In this document: piece after piece, positions 37,751 to 51,076 of the stretch
Layout: each line of letters starts with the position of its first letter
How positions within the stretch are numbered: position 1 is the stretch's first letter
NCBI RefSeq assembly: GCF_002014975.1
Contig: NZ_MUXV01000036.1
Coordinates: forward strand, 1 to 64,000
Direction of reading: 5' to 3'
Source: Moraxella bovis
Lineage (GTDB): Bacteria > Pseudomonadota > Gammaproteobacteria > Pseudomonadales > Moraxellaceae
Length of the DNA: 64,000 nt
Made by a program: the position numbers and the translations under genes
The notes under the pieces: model-generated
Databases searched by the model: none
What the model saw: only the letters and a program-made list of their open reading frames with translations
Told to the model about the DNA's origin: nothing

Positions 37751-40249
37751 TCACACCCCCAGACTTTCATATTGGCTACGGCTAACGACCGTATTAAATA
37801 ACCCTAAATACACCGTCTTCTTATCAATCCCTGCGTATTCAAGGCTAGAATCTTCGTAGCGTTTAAATTTATAAACAGCATCGTTCATTACGCTTTCATC
37901 AAAGACATTTAAAGATACCAAAAGGGCAAAATCCGCCTGAGATAATCCTGTTACTTTTGTAAACAATTCAGGTTCAAGCTCTTGTATCACATCTTTTAAA
38001 CTGTGTTCCCGAAAATCAGACAAATACATAAAAATGGGAATGCGTGTGGCAAATTTGATGAGTTTATCTTGAATTTTCTTTCGTAAAGATTTTTGCTCCT
38101 TTTCTTCATCGGTTAATGTTTTTTTGTCTTCTTTTGACAATTCGCCATCATTGTCTTTGGCTTTTTCTTTTAAACCTTTGATTTTTTCAGAGCGGTTAAT
38201 GACGACTTCAATCTCATCATTTAGACTTCTAAATTCTTCAATTTTCATCAAAGCGTCCAATGCGTCCTGATTTGCCATTAGATTTTTTAAAGTAATGTCA
38301 TCAACATTGACCAAAAGTGCCGACTGCCAACGCCTTGCCAAAAGAGTCGCCGTTGTGCCACTCATCGCCATATCTAGGAGTAGTTTTGCGTCCACTTGTT
38401 GCATTGCACTGCCATCATAAGCAAGCACGGGCAAAAAGGCGATAAATTCAGCGACCTTACTCTCAGGATTGCCTTCGGCTGGGTTTAGTTTGTGGGCATA
38501 ATCAGCGATTTGGCGTAAAGCACGATTGGGGGCAAAATCAAAAATATAACATTGATTTTTAATAATATTTGCCCCATCATCACCCTGTACTGTCCACGGG
38601 GTTTGCACTCGAAACCCCGCCTGAAAATAAGTCTCAGGACTGCTACAATTACGAAGCATAAAAATCCCTGTCCACGCAGGCACAGATACGCCCGTCATCA
38701 ATTTACCACAAGACAGCGTAATGGATTTGGTTGCCAAAGGATTGTTTGTCATTGCATTTTTGACAGGAATTAACGCCCTATCGCCCATTCCTGCATTATT
38801 GCCTGCCGATACGATAATATCATAATCGTGATAAAATTTATTATTAGGAGCTTTTAATAAATTCGCCATTGCAAAACAACTCGCCACACTTGGCAAAAAC
38901 CAAAGGGTATGCAATAAGCTATTTAATAAATTCACATCACTAAATGGCATTGGCGGTTTGGCATTGCCTTGCTTTAAATTGCTAACAATCATTTCATCAA
39001 GATTATCACGAATTAAATCCAGCCATTTTTGTACATAATTTTCGTGTTTAAATTTGGCATTATTACCACTACCGTCCGCCTTAAAAAACTCGCCCAAATC
39101 AAACTCATTAAACTCGCCTTGTGTGGCAATATGGCGAATATTTTCTGGTAATTGATAAGTAAGTAACATCATTTGGGGCAATGACAAATAAGGATTATCG
39201 CCTTTTGTTTTGTCCCAATTTAATTTTTCTCTTTGTTCATCGCCATAAGTCCAATTAAAGATTTGCTCTTCAATAAATTCGCCACTGGCAATCGCTCGAA
39301 ATGGCGTACCTGATAAATACAAATAATGCTCTGTGGTAATCGGCAATTCATTTTCATTAAAATTTTCTACGCCAATTTCCATTTCTTGATATTCATTTTG
39401 CATTTGTGCCAATTCATCATCTTTGGCAAAAAGCGATTTGGCACTATCACGCCACGCCCCAAAATGATATTCATCAAATACCACACAATCCCAGTTTATC
39501 GTATGTATCCATTCATTTTTGGCTTTGATATTACCAAATCTATCTTTGCCAAGCACATCTTGAAAAGAAGCAAAATATACCATTGGTTTGGTTTTATCAT
39601 AATTATCTATTTTTAATTCGCTATCACGGCTGATAAATTGCCAACCATTAAAATCAATGTGGCTTGTCAAATCCTCTTCCCACGCATTTTTTACCGCAGG
39701 TTTAAAGGTTAAAATGAGCACCCGTTGCCAATTCATTTTTTTGGCTAATTGATAGGTAGCAAACGTTTTACCAAATCGCATTTTGGCATTCCATAAAAAA
39801 TGCGGTGTGCGATTGTTATTTTTATCTTGTTTGATAGAATTAAAATAATAAGCGGTTTTATTCACAGCGTCTAATTGCTCTGGACGCATTTTAAAATCTT
39901 GTGTTCTTTGCCTTTCAAAAGTTTTGGATTGTTTGATATTTAAAATGGCGTTTTTTACTGTGTTAATATCACATTCAAACCATTCGCCTGCAATGCGTTT
40001 TATACCCATTTGTTCTAGCATTTTATGCACGGCAAAATCTTTAAAATAACTGCCGTCTTTTTTAATCGCCAACGATTCAAATTCCACCTGCCAGCTTTGG
40101 CTTGGGGTAATGGTTGGATAATGTTGTTTCATTCGCTCCATAACGGTCTCTTGGGCGGTATAGCCTACTTTAAGACAATTTGGATAACGGCTATCAGAAT
40201 AAACATAAATCTTTGGGGCGTGTATTTGGGTAAAGGTTGGGTTGGTCAT
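37751..40249 (-). CDS. GIY-YIG nuclease/DEAD-box helicase, restriction subunit
   Basis: An 832-residue protein with a fusion layout. Residues 13-90 form a T5orf172/GIY-YIG nuclease-like domain (IYVYSDSRYPNCLKVGYTAQ with the pattern Y...G+...R), and a superfamily 2 helicase domain follows. Its Walker A is AKMRFGKT (155-162), the Walker B equivalent is VVFDEYH, and YLSGTPFRA is motif III-like. The C-terminal part is alpha-rich with a lysine/glutamate-rich stretch. This matches the restriction/translocation subunit of Eco57I-methylase-linked systems. It starts 1 bp after the FRG gene stop and is the last gene of the operon. The nuclease and helicase calls are by motif; the actual substrate is inferred. 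Confidence 0.82.
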   Translation of the reverse strand: MTNPTFTQIHAPKIYVYSDSRYPNCLKVGYTAQETVMERMKQHYPTITPSQSWQVEFESLAIKKDGSYFKDFAVHKMLEQMGIKRIAGEWFECDINTVKNAILNIKQSKTFERQRTQDFKMRPEQLDAVNKTAYYFNSIKQDKNNNRTPHFLWNAKMRFGKTFATYQLAKKMNWQRVLILTFKPAVKNAWEEDLTSHIDFNGWQFISRDSELKIDNYDKTKPMVYFASFQDVLGKDRFGNIKAKNEWIHTINWDCVVFDEYHFGAWRDSAKSLFAKDDELAQMQNEYQEMEIGVENFNENELPITTEHYLYLSGTPFRAIASGEFIEEQIFNWTYGDEQREKLNWDKTKGDNPYLSLPQMMLLTYQLPENIRHIATQGEFNEFDLGEFFKADGSGNNAKFKHENYVQKWLDLIRDNLDEMIVSNLKQGNAKPPMPFSDVNLLNSLLHTLWFLPSVASCFAMANLLKAPNNKFYHDYDIIVSAGNNAGMGDRALIPVKNAMTNNPLATKSITLSCGKLMTGVSVPAWTGIFMLRNCSSPETYFQAGFRVQTPWTVQGDDGANIIKNQCYIFDFAPNRALRQIADYAHKLNPAEGNPESKVAEFIAFLPVLAYDGSAMQQVDAKLLLDMAMSGTTATLLARRWQSALLVNVDDITLKNLMANQDALDALMKIEEFRSLNDEIEVVINRSEKIKGLKEKAKDNDGELSKEDKKTLTDEEKEQKSLRKKIQDKLIKFATRIPIFMYLSDFREHSLKDVIQELEPELFTKVTGLSQADFALLVSLNVFDESVMNDAVYKFKRYEDSSLEYAGIDKKTVYLGLFNTVVSRSQYESLGV

Positions 40250-40250
40250 T

Positions 40251-41258
40251 TTAAATCTCTACATAACGGCTAATAATATGCTTGGCTTGATTGTCAATTT
40301 CGGGAAATAGTATTTGATGACTAATACCAAAAGATTTTAAGTCATCACAAATTGTGCTTTTTGCGTGCTTATTAATAATAAGCCTTTCACCATTATAAAA
40401 TCTTTGCCAATCTAGCATAAAATTTGCTGGTGTTAATTTATTATCTTCTATACCAAAAATTAAAAAAGCTCCTTGTTGCCTTTTAATTCTTTCATTATTT
40501 AAAGTTGGTTTAACACACAAAACCCTATTAAAATCACGAATATCTATATTTGGCAAAAAATAAGGCTTATCTTTACGAATATCATTCAATAATTGGACAA
40601 TCTCTGGATATTCATTAAATATTTTATTGATAGCCTTGAAATAACCATCATTTAAATCTTTGGTTTGATAACTTAAAATATCATCATCTATTTGTGTATT
40701 GATATTAATCAAATTATCTTGTAAATTTAAAGGATTTTTTCTTAATTGACTAAGTAAGATATTGGTATCCGTCAAAAAATCTTGATGAGCCATTTTTCTA
40801 TAAAATCCTACATCAAATTTTTCATCTCTTAAACTTAATGCAGATAAAATTGCTACGGTATCACTATCGTGATATTTAATTTCATCATTTGGAATATCAA
40901 AAACCAAAACTTCGCCATTTTGTTCGTCATCATTATTATTGACTGCAAAATACAAAGCAACCAAAATATTGGTGGTAACATCTAAAATTCTGGTTTTATA
41001 GCCATAATGTTGCATTCTAACCAGTTTTTCAAACAAATTTTCGTGTGGATAAAAATATTCAGCACATTCTGTTAATGCGTCCTTTATCATTTTATGTTCA
41101 TATTTTATAAATTCATCGCTGCGATAAATGCTTGGCTCTAATTCAAATTTAAAATTAGGGTGTCCACGAAAAAATCGAGTAAAACCTTGCCTTGGTTTAC
41201 CTAATTGCGTTAATTTATTTGCCAATTCTGCAATACTGCTAATCTCAATCATCATCAT
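40251..41258 (-). CDS. FRG-domain protein
   Basis: The 335-residue protein starts with an FRG domain named for its motif, seen here as [19 protein letters not shown] at about residues 28-46, with further conserved residues in [25 protein letters not shown] (the DxT...ALYFA core). The C-terminal half (about 170-335) is lysine/asparagine-rich and unassigned. It overlaps the methylase stop by 14 bp and precedes the helicase by 1 bp, so it is part of the same translational unit. FRG proteins occur in phage and defence loci, but their biochemistry is not settled. Its placement between the methylase and restriction subunits is unusual. Confidence 0.75.
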   Translation of the reverse strand: MMMIEISSIAELANKLTQLGKPRQGFTRFFRGHPNFKFELEPSIYRSDEFIKYEHKMIKDALTECAEYFYPHENLFEKLVRMQHYGYKTRILDVTTNILVALYFAVNNNDDEQNGEVLVFDIPNDEIKYHDSDTVAILSALSLRDEKFDVGFYRKMAHQDFLTDTNILLSQLRKNPLNLQDNLININTQIDDDILSYQTKDLNDGYFKAINKIFNEYPEIVQLLNDIRKDKPYFLPNIDIRDFNRVLCVKPTLNNERIKRQQGAFLIFGIEDNKLTPANFMLDWQRFYNGERLIINKHAKSTICDDLKSFGISHQILFPEIDNQAKHIISRYVEI

Positions 41259-42909
41259 TCCCCAAATCTAACTGTGATTGTGTGGTCTTTTTACCACGAG
41301 ACTTTTTAGGTTTTACACCAGTCTCATTATCCATTGGGCGTATCATTTCTTGTATATATCTAATATCGTCATTATTAAACCCATACTTTGCAAACAACTC
41401 TTCATCAGTCCAAGGTTTTGAGAAATCCTGCATTGGCACAAGCTGATAAACTCTTTTTGGTGCATCTTGCGTGTTTTTTATAAGTGTAATTAGAAAATGA
41501 AAAAATTGCGTATTGATATAACTCATCACATTTTTACAAGTTTGTTCACTATCAAAACAACCAATTACCAAGTAAGTCTCTGTACAAGCTGTATTTATAC
41601 CTGCATATATTGGTTTTAGTAAATCATTTTTGCTATCACCTGTACCAAATGCTCTTGGTACAATCACTTTATGTTTTAGAACCCATTCTTGATTTTTCAG
41701 TATTTCTGACATTTTGATATAACCAATACCACCATTTTGGAACAAAACTACATTTTCATTACAATTTACATAAGGTTTTGTTTTTCCTTTTACAAAAGTT
41801 CTTAGTCCAAAAGGTTTTAATGAGCTAACAAAGTCTGAAAAACTTTTTTCTTTTAATTTTCTAACTTTATTTAAAATAGAAACAGCATTATTATAACGCA
41901 CAAATATATCAATCCCATTTTCTTTTAAAGGTCGTTTTACTTGCGAAATACAATGACCATTATCATAGGTAAATACTGTACAATCATCATTATAAGTTTT
42001 ATCCCATAAAAAATAATTGACGCCACCTTTAATTTCCACATTGTCAAAACAATCTTTTGAATTGGGAAAATCGTGAATTTCTTTAATGCGTTTATCATTA
42101 AGCATATTATCCCGAAATTCATCAAGCCCTTTACCGCCTGCAAACCAACGGCTAGGCGTAATCATAATCAGATAATTGGGATTTAATTTTTTAGCTTGTT
42201 CAATAAACAAATGATAAATGGGTTTTGCACTTGCTCCTGCTCCACCGTCATCTAATTGATAAGGCGGATTGCCAATAATCACATCAAATTTCATCTTTAA
42301 AATCTCATTAAAAATTGTTTCTTTATCGCTATGAATGAACGCATAAGCGTGATTTTCTAACCCATTTCTATCGCCAAATACCGCTTGGCTTGCCCCACAT
42401 TCTGTGCATTTTCCATCTTTAAATTGATGATTGACATTACCAAAAATAATATTACCCATTTCATTATCAAATTCATCACAAATAGAAATGACTGAATTGG
42501 CAATTCTGGCACAATACACACTACGGCGTGATAATAGGGCGGTTAATTGGGTAATGGCAATACCAAACACTTGATTTTTACAAATATGGTTAATGCGAGT
42601 TTGTTTATCGGGAATTTGAGTTGCCAAGCCTTTATCTAAGCGTTTGACAATTTCTCTTAAAAATACGCCTGATTTACATACAGGGTCTAAAAATTTCGCC
42701 TTTGGATTTTGCCATAAATCATTGGGCAATAAATCAAGCATTAAATTTGCCAATTTTGGCGAAGTAAAAACTTCGTCATTAGAAAGACTGGATAAACAAT
42801 CCAAAACATCAGGATTATAAGCCAATTCAAATAAATTTAATTGACCTTTACCAATATTATCCAAATCAGGAATGATGTTGCTGTCTATTTGAAAGTTTGA
42901 GTTTTCCAT
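41245..42909 (-). CDS. Eco57I-type adenine-specific DNA methyltransferase
   Basis: The 554-residue protein is an N6-adenine DNA methylase of the Eco57I family. The N-terminal helical region and SAM-binding motif I ([15 protein letters not shown], about 73-87) are followed by a cysteine-rich insert (CTECGA), catalytic motif [11 protein letters not shown] at about 215-223, and a C-terminal target-recognition-like domain. The basic tail ([12 protein letters not shown]) may contact DNA. The start ATG is directly preceded by the in-frame TAA of the mini-paralog. It would protect the DNA that the restriction subunit cuts. The target sequence is unknown. Confidence 0.85.
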   Translation of the reverse strand: MENSNFQIDSNIIPDLDNIGKGQLNLFELAYNPDVLDCLSSLSNDEVFTSPKLANLMLDLLPNDLWQNPKAKFLDPVCKSGVFLREIVKRLDKGLATQIPDKQTRINHICKNQVFGIAITQLTALLSRRSVYCARIANSVISICDEFDNEMGNIIFGNVNHQFKDGKCTECGASQAVFGDRNGLENHAYAFIHSDKETIFNEILKMKFDVIIGNPPYQLDDGGAGASAKPIYHLFIEQAKKLNPNYLIMITPSRWFAGGKGLDEFRDNMLNDKRIKEIHDFPNSKDCFDNVEIKGGVNYFLWDKTYNDDCTVFTYDNGHCISQVKRPLKENGIDIFVRYNNAVSILNKVRKLKEKSFSDFVSSLKPFGLRTFVKGKTKPYVNCNENVVLFQNGGIGYIKMSEILKNQEWVLKHKVIVPRAFGTGDSKNDLLKPIYAGINTACTETYLVIGCFDSEQTCKNVMSYINTQFFHFLITLIKNTQDAPKRVYQLVPMQDFSKPWTDEELFAKYGFNNDDIRYIQEMIRPMDNETGVKPKKSRGKKTTQSQLDLGNDDD

Positions 42910-43278
42910 TTATAAATTACCTTTATCTATTAATACATCAAAACCCACATTACAGCTTTGGGTTGCTATCTGATTTTTTAGAATATGATTAATGCGAGTT
43001 TTTTTATCAGGTATTTGACTATCTAAACCCTTATCCATTCTTTTAATTACTTCACTCACAAATATTTGAGATTTGCAACTATTATCTAAAAGTTTAATAT
43101 TCGGATTAGACCAAATATCACTAGAAAACAAATCTAGAACCTTATTAATAACTTCTTTTGTTAAGTTATCATCGACATTTAACACGGCAAGACAATTCAA
43201 CACATCGTCATTGTATAAACTTTCAGATAAATTTAGATTTCTTTCTAAATTTACATCTTTAATAACATCAAATTTCAT
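42910..43278 (-). CDS. Truncated, catalytically degenerate paralog of the methylase N-terminus
   Basis: The 122-residue product matches the first 110 residues or so of the methylase immediately downstream: SLYNDDVLNCLAVLNVDDN against [18 protein letters not shown], and KTRINHILKNQ against [11 protein letters not shown]. It stops before the catalytic region. The SAM motif has decayed ([10 protein letters not shown] is DNSCKSQIFV here), so it cannot be an active methylase. The frame is fully open with coding-like sequence. It is in the same frame as the methylase, separated from it by one TAA directly followed by ATG, and overlaps the upstream methylase-like gene by 11 bp. It could be a remnant of tandem duplication or a small subunit or decoy. 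Confidence 0.6.
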   Translation of the reverse strand: MKFDVIKDVNLERNLNLSESLYNDDVLNCLAVLNVDDNLTKEVINKVLDLFSSDIWSNPNIKLLDNSCKSQIFVSEVIKRMDKGLDSQIPDKKTRINHILKNQIATQSCNVGFDVLIDKGNL

Positions 43279-43978
43279 TTTTTTGTTCTCTTAATTTTTT
43301 AAAATCAGTTTCTGTATAATCAGGGGGAATAGGCTTAGCAATAAACCCTTTATCAATAGGCGAAGCGTTGTCTAGTTTTTCTACTAAATTTTCATAGACA
43401 TAATCACGCCTTTGTACTAAAATATGACTAGTAAACTTCCATTCGCTAAATACAATAGGATTTTCATTTAAATCTTTTAGGGTTAAGGCATTACCATTTA
43501 TGATATTTTTATTTAATAAAAATTCAGCTATTCTTATTATTTCATCATCAATATCTTTAAAATGGCTTTGATAATGTTCTGTAAAAATATCCAATAATCG
43601 CTTACGGCATTCAATGCAATTATCTGACAAAATTTCTATGCCATAAATGGACGATATGGCATAAATAGCATTCCTTTCATAATCAGATTTTGAGTATGTG
43701 TAAGATTTTTGACCTTTTTTCTTGATTTTTACCAATTTTAAAACAAGGCTAAGTTTTCGGCTTAGAATTTCCGCCAAAAAATTACCATTACCACACGCAG
43801 GCTCCAAAAAGGTCTTTCCAATAGCCTCTTTGTTACCTGCCTGCCAAATAGCATTAGGCAATAAATCCAACATTGCGTTTACTTCCCTTTCGGCTGTAAA
43901 CACTTCACCAAAATCCGCCACTCGTTTTTTGGATTTGACTTGTCTATTATTGGTTGGTATTGGGGCGGTATCAGTCAT
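43268..43978 (-). CDS. Class I SAM-binding methylase-like protein, first gene of the RM-like operon
   Basis: A protein of about 236 residues from the ATG at 43978 (MTDTAPIPTNNRQVKSKKR...). An alternative ATG at 44038 sits in the loop of a terminator-like hairpin, so I reject it. Motif X/I are visible as RVADFGEVFTAEREVNAMLD and FLEPACGNGNFLAEIL; the ribose-binding acidic residue lies in SIYGIEIL, and a GNAL strand follows. No (D/N)PPY catalytic motif is present, so it probably cannot methylate alone. It overlaps the mini-paralog by 11 bp. This protein type accompanies Eco57I-type methylases in some gene clusters, perhaps as a specificity or partner subunit. Confidence 0.72.
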   Translation of the reverse strand: MTDTAPIPTNNRQVKSKKRVADFGEVFTAEREVNAMLDLLPNAIWQAGNKEAIGKTFLEPACGNGNFLAEILSRKLSLVLKLVKIKKKGQKSYTYSKSDYERNAIYAISSIYGIEILSDNCIECRKRLLDIFTEHYQSHFKDIDDEIIRIAEFLLNKNIINGNALTLKDLNENPIVFSEWKFTSHILVQRRDYVYENLVEKLDNASPIDKGFIAKPIPPDYTETDFKKLREQKNEI

Positions 43979-44025
43979 TTTGCACCGCCTTGCTTGATGG
44001 GATTTGGACAAATTTTGAACACGAA

Positions 44026-44051
44026 AAAAGCCCGTCATTAGGCGAGCTTTT
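44026..44051 (-). terminator. Terminator-like hairpin upstream of the RM-like operon
   Basis: On the minus strand AAAAGCTCG and CGGGCTTTT pair (one wobble) around an 8-nt loop and are followed by T. It lies between the palindrome/heptamer block and the first start codon, so it could attenuate the operon or end a transcript from upstream. Confidence 0.55.
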
Positions 44052-44066
44052 AAAAAATAAGAATGG

Positions 44067-44093
44067 ACGGTTAATTAAACAATCATTAACCGT
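44067..44093. promoter_or_regulatory. 9-bp inverted repeat abutting the heptamer tract
   Basis: ACGGTTAAT and ATTAACCGT, with a 9-bp spacer, form a perfect inverted repeat. It looks like a dimer-binding operator or a small hairpin. A weak promoter on the minus strand, TTGTTT-17-TATTTT, overlaps it. Its right arm ends exactly where the GCGAATT tract begins. Confidence 0.45.
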
Positions 44094-44191
44094 GCGAATT
44101 GCGAATTGCGAATTGCGAATTGCGAATTGCGAATTGCGAATTGCGAATTGCGAATTGCGAATTGCGAATTGCGAATTGCGAATTGCGAATT
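44094..44191. repeat. 14 perfect tandem copies of GCGAATT
   Basis: Fourteen uninterrupted 7-bp units span 98 bp in the gap between fadA and the RM-like operon. Such tracts gain or lose units by polymerase slippage. Seven bases is not a multiple of three and would alter promoter or leader spacing. The unit is half of the palindrome GCGAATTGCAATTCGC found elsewhere in the window. Confidence 0.95.
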
Positions 44192-44284
44192 ATTTTAGTG
44201 AGCATTTTACTAATGTCAAGTCTCATAAGTCATTTTTACAAAAATTTCCCCAAATATTCTAGCATAATCCCTACATATAAGCAA

Positions 44285-44313
44285 AAAAATAAGAGCGTAT
44301 CGCTACGCCCTTA
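44285..44313 (-). terminator. Terminator-like direct repeat, right copy (fadA terminator)
   Basis: The same hairpin as at 37715-37743, followed on the minus strand by TTTTTTT. It lies just past the fadA stop at 44323 and forms the right border of the RM-like island. Confidence 0.8.
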
Positions 44314-44322
44314 TTTATCAAA

Positions 44323-50143
<5,821 letters not shown>

Positions 50144-50185
50144 AAATCAAATTTCCACATGGGTAATTGGTTGTTCTAAGCTTTC

Positions 50186-50194
50186 ATTTTAACA
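50186..50194 (-). promoter_or_regulatory. Candidate protease gene promoter
   Basis: TGTTAAAAT on the minus strand, an extended -10 element 43 bp before the protease ATG. No clear -35 is seen. Confidence 0.4.
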
Positions 50195-50247
50195 TAAATT
50201 CCCTTATTTGGACTAGGAAATACAGACAAAGCACCCAAATTCAGTTA

Positions 50248-50565
50248 TTAATGATTTTGGCGAGCCTGAATTTTTGCCAACACAGCATCACGCACTTCAT
50301 TTGAATTTACACCTTGATTGGGGTTGTCCGATAAATTTTTATAAGCAGTCATCACACGATTTTCTACCCATTTTTTATATTCATCAGAATTGAACTTTTC
50401 ATTCAAATAATCATCAATTGCATCGATGGCAATTTGTTCTATGGAACAATTTTTTACTTGGCTCGCCCAATACCATAATGAATGATGCATATCAAATGGC
50501 AATGACAAAGTTAATAAAACTTCTGTATTTTCCAAATCATTTTCATTTAGTAATTCATCATTCAT
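50248..50565 (-). CDS. Ribbon-helix-helix antitoxin-like protein
   Basis: A 105-residue protein. Residues 16-60 fit a ribbon-helix-helix DNA-binding fold: a beta strand (VLLTLSLPFD), then two helices ending IAIDAIDDYL. The C-terminal segment (VNSNEVRDAVLAKIQARQNH) resembles the toxin-binding tail of type II antitoxins. No toxin gene is beside it: upstream is a frameshifted gene of another type, downstream the protease. It may be an orphan regulator. Confidence 0.55.
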   Translation of the reverse strand: MNDELLNENDLENTEVLLTLSLPFDMHHSLWYWASQVKNCSIEQIAIDAIDDYLNEKFNSDEYKKWVENRVMTAYKNLSDNPNQGVNSNEVRDAVLAKIQARQNH

Positions 50566-50613
50566 TGTTCATTACCTTAATTGGTGCGTACTTTTAGAAA
50601 AATACCTTACGCA

Positions 50614-50993
50614 TTAAGTTTTGGGATTAAAGCCAATACCATAATCCATATCAATCACAATACCCAATTGCCAAAATAATAATAAATGCCTCGCCGATAA
50701 TTTTAAATCAAATTCATCGTTTTTGTGTTGAGCGGATAAATATAAATGCAAAATATTACCTTCACAAAGTTCATAAAATGATTGATATTTGTCATAATTG
50801 ATAATTTCAATTAATTCATTTAACCACAAGTAAAGTTTTGCATTTTGGTCTCATTCAAAATCAAGCAAATGCCCTTATTATCCTCTAATAAAGTAAATTT
50901 ATCTTTAAATGGGTGATGATGAACAAATTGCAAAACTTCATCTTTGTGCGTTGAGTTAAATGACAAAACCAAATCCATGTGCTTAATATTCAT
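50614..50993 (-). pseudogene. Small protein gene of unknown function broken by a frameshift
   Basis: The 5' part (ATG at 50993, 57 codons, MNIKHMDLVLSFNSTHKDE...) stops at 50820. The 3' part is an open frame of 71 codons at 50614-50829, starting with TTG. Adding one A to the A4 run (50836-50839 on the plus strand reads T4) gives KMQKLYLWLNELIEIINYDK, a smooth junction, and one protein of about 127 residues. The C-terminus (LSARHLLLFWQLGIVIDMDYG) faintly resembles DUF4279-type proteins, but I am not sure. It lies between fadB and the antitoxin-like gene. Confidence 0.5.
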
Positions 50994-51025
50994 TTAACTT
51001 TATTCCCAAATACTATTGGCAAATT

Positions 51026-51055
51026 GTAGTGGACGAATTTGAGTTCGCCCACTAC
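51026..51055. repeat. Palindromic repeat after fadB
   Basis: GTAGTGGACGAA and TTCGCCCACTAC form an imperfect inverted repeat about 21 bp past the fadB stop. It belongs to the GTAGGGGC-type family and may mark the boundary of the sequence inserted between fadB and fadA. Confidence 0.5.
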
Positions 51056-51076
51056 CAAGCCACATTACGCTTATGA

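Noticed and set aside
44038-44038. ATG at 44038 as start of the first RM-like gene
   Set aside because: It lies in the loop of the terminator-like hairpin and adds residues unlike the family; ATG 43978 is preferred.
43954-44262. Plus-strand frame encoding repeated RIANCEL heptapeptides
   Set aside because: It is simply the translation of the 7-bp tandem tract, has no good start signal, and overlaps the minus-strand operon start. The repeat is real but the protein is an artefact.
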